64,000 bases of DNA from positions 1-64,000 of the forward strand of contig CAKNLK010000007.1 of assembly GCA_930989535.1 (NCBI GenBank), given 5' to 3'. Each line of letters starts with the position of its first letter. Position 1 is the stretch's first letter. Below the pieces are notes generated by a model. That model was not told the origin of the DNA. It saw nothing but the letters and a program-made list of their open reading frames with translations, and did no database searches. Position numbers and translations under genes: made by a program. Positions 58,544 to 64,000 of the stretch are shown in pieces. Source of the stretch: an uncultured Clostridia bacterium. Lineage in GTDB: Bacteria > Bacillota > Clostridia > Christensenellales > Borkfalkiaceae.

Positions 58544-58560
58544 TGCCGAAACCCGCCGAA
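58544..58560. promoter_or_regulatory. Possible Spo0A boxes upstream of spoIIGA
   Basis: TGCCGAA (58544-58550) fits the 0A box TGNCGAA; CGCCGAA (58554-58560) follows 10 bases later. They lie about 45-60 bases upstream of the predicted transcript start, where Spo0A acts on spoIIG in Bacillus. Confidence 0.4.
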
Positions 58561-58605
58561 TTTTATACTTTCACACAGTTTGCGCAGAAATCGTTAATCA
58601 AGTGC

Positions 58606-58635
58606 TTGACATTTTCACGGGGGGGGGGATACTAT
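58606..58635 (+). promoter_or_regulatory. Promoter with a 10-G run in the spacer
   Basis: TTGACA (58606-58611), 18-bp spacer that contains ten G (58619-58628), TACTAT (58630-58635). Slippage in the run would change the spacing, the classic setup for phase variation. It points at the ABC transporter remnant. Confidence 0.65.
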
Positions 58636-59707
58636 TGTGCAATAGCAAATTTGATATCGGGAAACAACGTATACTGGAAGTAAAAAACATATGTAAAACT
58701 TACCGCCCGAAAAAGGGCGCGGAGACGAAGGCGCTGGACGACGTTTCCGTCTCCTTCCCCGAGACGGGCATGGTGTTCCTGCTCGGCAAATCGGGAAGCG
58801 GAAAATCGACGCTTTTAAACATCTGCGGCGGACTGGACAGGGCGGACTCGGGCGAAATTATCATCAAGGGCAAGAGCAGCAAGGACTTCACCCCTACCGA
58901 CTTCGACAGCTGCCGCAACACGCTCGTCGGGTTCGTGTTCCAGGAATACAATATCCTCAGCGAATTTACCGTGGAGGACAACATAGCGCTCGCGCTCGAA
59001 CTGCAAAACAAAAAGCGGGACGAAAAGCGAATCGCCGAAATTTTCACGACAGGGAGTTTGCGTAGAACTACGCCGACCGCATCATCGAACTCAAAGACGG
59101 CAAAATCATCGCCGACCGCACGCGGGAGGGAGACGCGGCGCAACTGAAAAACGTGCAGTTCATCGGCAACGACACGATTGCCGTGCGCGACGGCTCGGCG
59201 CTGACTGACAGCATCTTTACAATCCGTGACGACGACTCGACAGACTCCATCGCCAACGCAGTCGTGGGCGAAATACTCGGCGCGAGCGCCATCATACAGG
59301 GCATACAATATCTGACTCTCGGCGTGGGGCTCGGATTTACCGTATTCGCCATGCTGCTCATGTTCAACTTCATCTCCGCTTCCATCACGGCGAAAAAGAA
59401 GGAAATCGGTATACTGCGCGCCATCGGCGCACGGAGCACCGACGTGTTCAAAATATTCTGGTCGGAGGCGCTCATCGTGGCGGGGGCATGCCTGGTGCTG
59501 TCGGTAATCGTCTGCGTCGCGCTCTGCCCCGTCATCAATGCGGCTATCATCGATAACACGGCTTTGAACGTATCCCTGCTCCTGTTTACGCCCCTGTCTT
59601 TCCTGTTTATGGCGGCGGTGGCGCTGGTAACCGCAACCCTCTCCACCCTGCTCCCCGTTTCGCTCTACGCCAAAAAGCCGCCCGTGGAGAGTATCCGCGC
59701 CCTGTAA
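58635..59707 (+). pseudogene. Decayed ABC transporter (ATPase-permease fusion of the MacB/FtsX type)
   Basis: The first part encodes the start of an ABC ATPase: V-K-N-I-C-K-T-Y-R-P, Walker A G-K-S-G-S-G-K-S-T-L-L and the Q-loop F-Q-E-Y-N-I-L. The signature and Walker B are deleted. The sequence resumes in another frame at the H-loop region (H-D-R-E-F-A), hits a TAG near 59065 and continues as Y-A-D-R-I-I-E-L-K-D-G. The first membrane segment and most of the outside domain of the permease are missing; from 59153 a run of about 184 codons gives the last three FtsX-type membrane segments with K-K-K-E-I-G-I-L-R-A-I-G-A. At least two deletions and one stop make it non-functional. Confidence 0.85.
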
Positions 59708-59749
59708 TTCAGAGCACAGGTGCAGCCGCAGCGCTATCTATATGAAAAC

Positions 59750-59773
59750 AGCCCCGCGCAATAGCGCGGGGCT
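59750..59773. terminator. Bidirectional terminator hairpin
   Basis: AGCCCCGCGC-AATA-GCGCGGGGCT between the transporter remnant and the convergent acetyltransferase gene; on the minus strand GTTTTC follows. Confidence 0.7.
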
Positions 59774-59790
59774 ACTTTCTGTATGAATTT

Positions 59791-60402
59791 TTATTCGTTC
59801 GGCAGCTTCATCTTGTCCTTTTCGGTGATGGGGCGGATGACGCGGCAAGGGTTGCCCGCCGCAAACACGCCCGCGGGAATGTCCTTCGTGACGACGCTTC
59901 CCGCGCCGATGACCGAGTCGTGCCCGATGGTGACGCCGCCGCACACCGTGACGTTCGAGGCGAGCCAGACATTGTCTTCAATCGTAATCGGGCGGGCGTA
60001 CTCGTAGTCGAATGTGCCGCCCTTGCCGTCCGGGCGCATATTCCGGTCGCACGCAAGGAGCGGATGCACGGGCGTGACGATGGAAACGTTCGGCCCGATA
60101 AAGCACTGCTTCCCGATTTTTACGGGCGCGACATCGAGGATTGTGAGGTTGAAGTTGGAGAAAAAATCTTCCCCCACGGTGGTATTGACACCGTAATCGA
60201 AGCGGATGGGCGGCTCGCACCAGATGCGCTCCCCGCACCCGCCGAAGATACGGCGCAAGAGAGCCTGCCGCTTTTCCCGCTCGTCCTCCTCCGAATTGTT
60301 GTATTGGTAGAACAGTCGGCGCACGCGGCTGCGCATAGAGGCGAGTTCCTCGTCTGCGGGGTTGTACAGTTCGCCGCGTATCATCTTTTCATATTCGCGC
60401 AT
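59791..60402 (-). CDS. Sugar O-acetyltransferase (maltose/galactoside acetyltransferase type)
   Basis: Transfers acetyl from acetyl-CoA to a sugar hydroxyl. The 203-residue protein has the N-terminal Mac domain (M-I-R-G-E-L-Y-N-P at residues 7-15), then left-handed beta-helix repeats with the catalytic histidine region V-H-P-L near residue 112 and I-G-A-G-S-V-V-T-K-D-I-P-A-G-V-F-A-A-G-N-P near 165. It lies 9 bases after the UroD-family gene, so they are probably one transcript. Confidence 0.92.
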   Translation of the reverse strand: MREYEKMIRGELYNPADEELASMRSRVRRLFYQYNNSEEDEREKRQALLRRIFGGCGERIWCEPPIRFDYGVNTTVGEDFFSNFNLTILDVAPVKIGKQCFIGPNVSIVTPVHPLLACDRNMRPDGKGGTFDYEYARPITIEDNVWLASNVTVCGGVTIGHDSVIGAGSVVTKDIPAGVFAAGNPCRVIRPITEKDKMKLPNE

Positions 60403-60411
60403 GAAATTCCC

Positions 60412-61509
60412 TCAATAGCGGCCGTATTTGTACGCCGCATTGTACATAGCGATGAGATTTTCGACGGGGGTATTGTCCTGAATTTGATGCGTGGGCGCAA
60501 AATGGTAGCCGCGCACCGCCTTCATCACCTCCAGCGTATCCTTGCAGACGGCGTCCACCTCTTCGGGCGTGCCGTAGGCGAGCGGCCCCGCCGTGGAGAT
60601 GCAGCCGCGGAAGTTCAGGCGGCCGCCGAAGTGCTCGGCAAGGTAGCGCGGGCTCATGTTCACCGCCTCGGGCTGCAGCGTATCGACGCCGCGTACCCCC
60701 ATTTCGATAAAGTCTTCATATGCCCAACTGCTGCTGCCGCAGGTATGCACAATTGCCGGCAGATTGTACGACTTGGCGAGGTCGACGAACATCTTATGGA
60801 TGGGTTTGATTTGCTCGCGGTACAAATCGAGGCTGATCATCGGGCCGATTTGCGTGCCGAGGTCTTCTCCCAGCCAGACAAAGTCGATGTATCCCCTGCA
60901 CTTGGCGAGGAGTTTATCCATCATTTCCAGCTGAAATTTCGCGCGGCGGTGCATAAAGCGGAGCGCCGCTTCGTCCCCCAGCATGACGTGGCAGAGCACG
61001 TCTTCCACGCCCATAATCCTGCCGTTGGAGTTGAGCACGTCGGGAACGCCTGCGCTGCCGACGTACAGTCCGTATTCGCCGCCGTAGCTCTTCGCCTGCG
61101 CGAGCGCCGCGTCGTAATCGAAATCGTTCGCGTCGGGGACGGGGAAATTGTCGAACATCTCATCCGTCGCGTCCTTGAGCGGAAAATCGCAGAAGTCCCA
61201 ATAATAGCCGCTCTCGTTTTCCACTTTGCGCATGATGCAGCCCTCGAGCGGGTCGACCATGCGGTCGGGCGGGCAATGAAAAATCTGCTTGCCGATATAC
61301 GGCGGATTGATGCCGCGGTAATCGACGCCGAGCGCACGATACATCGCCTCCATGTCGTCGGTCGGAAGCCCGAGCGCGCGGCAGAATCTGGAATGCACCG
61401 TGGGATTGGTGTCGTACCCGATGGTCACGCGGTCGGTCTTTTCAAATTCAAAGGTGCGGCGAACCCGCTCCCTGGAAGTCATCGTTTCCTTGCATTTTTC
61501 AATCAGCAT
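60412..61509 (-). CDS. Uroporphyrinogen decarboxylase-family protein
   Basis: A 365-residue TIM-barrel protein of the UroD superfamily, which also includes corrinoid methyltransferases (MtaA/MtbA-like). The N-terminal T-S-R-E-R-V-R-R-T-F-E-F and the V-H-T-C-G-S-S region near residue 258 fit the methyltransferase-like branch, where such histidine and cysteine residues bind zinc. H-F-G-G-R-L-N-F-R-G-C-I-S-T follows near 300. No other haem genes lie near, so a haem role is unlikely. Substrate unknown. GGGGGG lies 6 bases before ATG 61507-61509. Confidence 0.85.
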   Translation of the reverse strand: MLIEKCKETMTSRERVRRTFEFEKTDRVTIGYDTNPTVHSRFCRALGLPTDDMEAMYRALGVDYRGINPPYIGKQIFHCPPDRMVDPLEGCIMRKVENESGYYWDFCDFPLKDATDEMFDNFPVPDANDFDYDAALAQAKSYGGEYGLYVGSAGVPDVLNSNGRIMGVEDVLCHVMLGDEAALRFMHRRAKFQLEMMDKLLAKCRGYIDFVWLGEDLGTQIGPMISLDLYREQIKPIHKMFVDLAKSYNLPAIVHTCGSSSWAYEDFIEMGVRGVDTLQPEAVNMSPRYLAEHFGGRLNFRGCISTAGPLAYGTPEEVDAVCKDTLEVMKAVRGYHFAPTHQIQDNTPVENLIAMYNAAYKYGRY

Positions 61510-61541
61510 AAAGTTTCCCCCCAAATAAGGTTTCTTTAAAA

Positions 61542-61570
61542 ATTATAAAATAAATTCATAAAAAAGACAA
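61542..61570 (-). promoter_or_regulatory. Promoter of the UroD-family/acetyltransferase pair
   Basis: Minus strand TTGTCT (61565-61570), 17-bp spacer, TATAAT (61542-61547). Confidence 0.65.
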
Positions 61571-61609
61571 CGATATAAATATATTATTTTGACAAAAATT
61601 TTTTATAAC

Positions 61610-61646
61610 GGTATGCGCCGCGGGCATTCAGCCCGCGGCGCATACC
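61610..61646 (-). terminator. Terminator after the surface lipoprotein gene
   Basis: A perfect 16-base stem, GGTATGCGCCGCGGGC with its complement, around a 5-base loop, followed on the minus strand by an A/T-rich tract. Confidence 0.75.
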
Positions 61647-61664
61647 ATTCCTCTTAACCTCCTC

Positions 61665-63692
61665 TTAACCCCAACGCCCGCACAAATCGTCCGTTTGCGA
61701 AGCGGTGAGAGCCCCCGTATAAGTACAATTATAAAATATCCCTTCGTGTTCGATATGCCCCATATACCCGACGATACCGCCGGCCGCTTCTGCCGCAATA
61801 ACGTCTGCATCCACGCTGCAATCGGTAAACGTATAATTAAAGCGGTTCGAGCCGTAAAAATGATAAGCAAACCCTGCAATACCGCCGGCATAACAGTCTG
61901 CCCCATCCTGCGAAGCCGGCTTTTCTGCCTTGACTGTACCAGTAAACGAGCAGCCGCGGAAAACCGCATCGTTGGCCGAACCGACCAAACCGCCGGCGCG
62001 GCTCCCGACTACAACGCCTTGCGCGCTGCAATTTTGAAAGACTGCCCGCCCGCCGTTGCACCCGACGAGCGCCCCCGCGCACGCTCTGGACTGCCGATCG
62101 CCCGCATAATCGCTTACGTCGACAAAAACATTTTCCAACTGCAAACCGATAAAGCAAGCCGATACAGACTCCGCAAACAGCCCGGCATAGACATGTTCGT
62201 CGTCAAGGGAGGAAGAATCTATCGTAAGATTGCGTATCGTATAACCGCCCGGGTTGAAAAACATGCCCGTAAACGGAGCATCGTAGCCGAGAGGCCTCCA
62301 ATCGACGCCCGTCAAGTCTATATCCGCAGCAAGAACATAATTCCCGGCAAGGTTATTTTCAATATTTTGCAAATCTTCCGCCGTCCGCACGGCAATCATC
62401 GTATCTGCATCCGCAACAACGATTTCGCCGCACAGCCCGCCGATATATTGTTTCGTATCGTCCACCAAGTGGAGATACAGCTCTGTTTTTCCGTTTCCGA
62501 CGGCGACGAGACGGTCGCCCGATACAGCCGCAACGGACGGATCGCCCGTAACAGCGTAGGCAAGGTGATATTCGATACCCGTTCCCTCCGCCAATGCCGC
62601 TGCGTCAATCAGTTCCGTTTCCCAGGCGTCGAGCAGATATGTGACAAACGGAAGGCCCTCGATTACGTTCGTAACCCCATTGCGGAAGCTGTGCCACATC
62701 ACTTTGCAGCCGCCGTTCCAACTATCCGCCCAACCGGCGGGCTTTTCCGCGTCCCCGCAATAGATTTGCGTAATCTCCGAAGCGGAAAAAACTTCCTCCC
62801 CCATTGTCTCCACGCTTCCCTCGAAAATTGCCCGCTTCAACGCCGTACAGCCGTAAAAGGCGCGGTCGCCCACCGCTTTGAGAGAACCGTCTAAATCGAT
62901 CGTTAAATCGGAGAGATTGGCACAATTTTCGAAGGCGTGCGCACCGATTCGTGTAACAGTAGACGGAATATACACCGAGCGCATTGTGCAATCGGCAAAC
63001 CCGTTCGGCTCGACCGCTACGACGGGAGCGCCTTTATATTCGGCGGGGATTACGATATCGTCCAGATATTTGGCTCTCCCCGCGGAAACCGCGTAGCCGC
63101 GGCTCCCGCCCGGCGTTCCGATCGGATAAAATTCCAACAAAGCGCTCTGTCCGGGCAATGCCTCTCCCGCGTAAATACCGGTGTCCGTGTTGCCTATCCA
63201 CCAATTTCCGTTTTCGCCGATTGCAGGCGTTTTTCCGTCCTGTCCGTCCGCGCCGGGTATCCCCTGCTCGCCCTGCATGCCTTGCTCGCCTTGTTCTCCC
63301 TGTTCCCCCTGCTCACCTGCCGGGCCTTGCTCTCCCTGTTCTCCGCGGGCGGGAATACCCGTATCGGTATCGCCTATCCACCAATTTCCGTTTTCACCGA
63401 TTGCGGGCGTTTTTCCGTCCTTCCCGTCGGCCCCCATTAACGATGAAAGCCACTCCTCCTCCGTCCCGGAGTACCCATGCCGGCAAGCAATTTCATAGGC
63501 CGAATCGCCCTCAAAAAGCGCTGCAAATTCCTCATATGTGCCCTCGTATCCCTCTGCTACGGCGGCTTCGTAAACGTCCTGCAGCGTTTCAACAGAACCG
63601 CCGCACCCGACAGCGAGTATAGCGATGCCCGCACACAGGAGCAATACAACCCATACAGAAATAAACCGATAAAGGCACTGCATCTTTTTCAT
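61665..63692 (-). CDS. Surface lipoprotein with collagen-like, BspA-type LRR and GLUG regions
   Basis: A 675-residue predicted lipoprotein: hydrophobic signal and lipobox L-A-V-G-C with lipidated Cys30. Two short helical repeats follow (G-Y-E-G-T-Y-E-E-F near 49, G-Y-S-G-T-E-E-E-W near 74). Then come two near-identical segments ([16 protein letters not shown]) flanking a collagen-like stretch of G-E-Q/G-x-x triplets (about 115-148). Next is a BspA-type leucine-rich repeat region ([15 protein letters not shown] near 247) and a C-terminal third with GLUG-like repeats (G-A-L-V-G, G-G-L-V-G, G-G-I-A-G, G-G-I-V-G). This looks like an adhesion or host-contact protein. Its promoter has a 9-G spacer run. 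GGAGG precedes the ATG. Confidence 0.85.
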   Translation of the reverse strand: MKKMQCLYRFISVWVVLLLCAGIAILAVGCGGSVETLQDVYEAAVAEGYEGTYEEFAALFEGDSAYEIACRHGYSGTEEEWLSSLMGADGKDGKTPAIGENGNWWIGDTDTGIPARGEQGEQGPAGEQGEQGEQGEQGMQGEQGIPGADGQDGKTPAIGENGNWWIGNTDTGIYAGEALPGQSALLEFYPIGTPGGSRGYAVSAGRAKYLDDIVIPAEYKGAPVVAVEPNGFADCTMRSVYIPSTVTRIGAHAFENCANLSDLTIDLDGSLKAVGDRAFYGCTALKRAIFEGSVETMGEEVFSASEITQIYCGDAEKPAGWADSWNGGCKVMWHSFRNGVTNVIEGLPFVTYLLDAWETELIDAAALAEGTGIEYHLAYAVTGDPSVAAVSGDRLVAVGNGKTELYLHLVDDTKQYIGGLCGEIVVADADTMIAVRTAEDLQNIENNLAGNYVLAADIDLTGVDWRPLGYDAPFTGMFFNPGGYTIRNLTIDSSSLDDEHVYAGLFAESVSACFIGLQLENVFVDVSDYAGDRQSRACAGALVGCNGGRAVFQNCSAQGVVVGSRAGGLVGSANDAVFRGCSFTGTVKAEKPASQDGADCYAGGIAGFAYHFYGSNRFNYTFTDCSVDADVIAAEAAGGIVGYMGHIEHEGIFYNCTYTGALTASQTDDLCGRWG

Positions 63693-63725
63693 TGTTCATC
63701 CTCCCATAATTCATATTCTAAATCC

Positions 63726-63755
63726 ATTATACCCCCCCCCGAGCGGAATTGTCAA
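63726..63755 (-). promoter_or_regulatory. Promoter with a 9-G run in the spacer, for the surface lipoprotein
   Basis: Minus strand TTGACA (63750-63755), 18-bp spacer, TATAAT (63726-63731). Nine consecutive G (63732-63740, C on the plus strand) directly abut the -10 box. Length change in the run would alter promoter spacing, as in known phase-variable promoters. Confidence 0.8.
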
Positions 63756-63821
63756 TCGTTTATCATTATTCGTTTATGCGGCAAACAATCCGGCATCTTC
63801 GTGATTTGTTCAGGATACAGC

Positions 63822-63856
63822 AAAAAAGACTTCGGTTTTCACCGAAGTCTTTTTTA
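63822..63856 (-). terminator. Terminator of tuf
   Basis: AAAGACTTCGGT-TTTC-ACCGAAGTCTTT with T tracts on both sides, 15 bases after the tuf stop codon. Confidence 0.85.
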
Positions 63857-63870
63857 TTAGTAATTTTCAA

Positions 63871-64000
63871 TTACTTGACGATTTTGGAAACGACGCCCGA
63901 ACCGACCGTTCTGCCGCCCTCACGGATAGCGAAACGGAGACCTTCTTCGACCGCGACCGGCTTGATGAGCGAAACGTCGATTTTGACGTTGTCGCCGGGC
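63871..64000 (-). CDS. tuf: Elongation factor Tu, C-terminal end (cut by window edge)
   Basis: The last 42 codons match the EF-Tu C-terminus: [33 protein letters not shown]. This is part of domain III, which binds aminoacyl-tRNA. The rest lies beyond 64000. Confidence 0.95.
   Translation of the reverse strand, partial: PGDNVKIDVSLIKPVAVEEGLRFAIREGGRTVGSGVVSKIVK

Noticed and set aside
58635-59707. Functional ABC transporter genes
   Set aside because: Walker B and signature motifs are missing, a TAG interrupts the frame, and most of the permease is deleted.
60412-61509. hemE (true uroporphyrinogen decarboxylase)
   Set aside because: The sequence has methyltransferase-branch features and no haem genes nearby; only the superfamily call is supported.

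Overview
The window looks like a chromosome segment of an endospore-forming member of the Clostridia (Firmicutes), probably an uncultured gut-type lineage. The evidence is the sporulation genes spoIIGA, sigE and spoVM, the Clostridia-specific SCIFF peptide (scfA) with its radical-SAM maturase (scfB), an Asp23/Gls24 protein, hemZ, a hisZ-dependent short-form hisG, and gene orders shared with Bacillus and Clostridium. Most genes are GC-rich and lie on the minus strand. A few are clearly AT-richer (the HNH nuclease at 3197-4024, the SHOCT membrane protein at 51213-51998 and two small unknown genes). I found no tRNA, rRNA, CRISPR array, transposase, integrase or phage gene by eye.

Layout, left to right. 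1-2940: start of an unknown gene with an attenuator-like leader, then pnp and rpsO. 3197-4024: a membrane-anchored HNH nuclease (plus strand). 4075-19779: the classic clostridial block read on the minus strand as (unknown)-tgt-yajC-TIGR04086-scfA-scfB-hexapeptide protein-secD-secF-recJ-rel-MBL hydrolase-hemZ. 20215-26815: histidine operon hisZ-G-D-B-H-A-F-IE from one good promoter; hisC and the histidinol-phosphatase are not here. 27247-42524: the Bacillus-like block yicC, rpoZ, priA-def-fmt-rsmB-rlmN-rpe-thiN-spoVM, rpmB (opposite strand), asp23-fakA-unknown-recG. The rsgA, prkC, prpC, coaBC, gmk and remA genes expected in this order are missing. 43166-51998: pcrA-ligA, rpsU and several membrane proteins. 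52090-58472: a small XRE regulator, HIT protein, mtaB-rsmE, prmA, and the spoIIGA-sigE operon. 58606-63692: an accessory stretch with a decayed ABC transporter, a sugar O-acetyltransferase, a UroD-family protein and a large collagen-like/LRR/GLUG surface lipoprotein. The window ends in the 3' end of tuf.

The most unusual feature is in the gaps. About 19 whole or partial copies of a multi-hairpin element, several kilobases in total, fill nearly every gap longer than 300 bases. A full copy has a fixed order of hairpins (called here H-E-A-B-C-D). Loops and linkers are conserved, but the stems differ from copy to copy while both arms stay complementary. The D end always sits against a gene edge when a gene is adjacent. 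Forward copies abut 3' ends of minus-strand genes, and in hisH the stop codon lies inside the element. Reverse copies abut starts and appear to supply the ribosome binding site (MBL hydrolase, scfB, priA, yicC). Three copies carry the same ~127-bp structured insert in the loop of hairpin B. I cannot assign this to a family I know. It could be a structured RNA, a non-autonomous mobile element, or both.

A second unusual feature is a pair of promoters, for the surface lipoprotein (63726-63755) and the broken ABC transporter (58606-58635). Each has a run of 9-10 G within an 18-bp spacer next to the -10 box, the arrangement known from phase-variable promoters.
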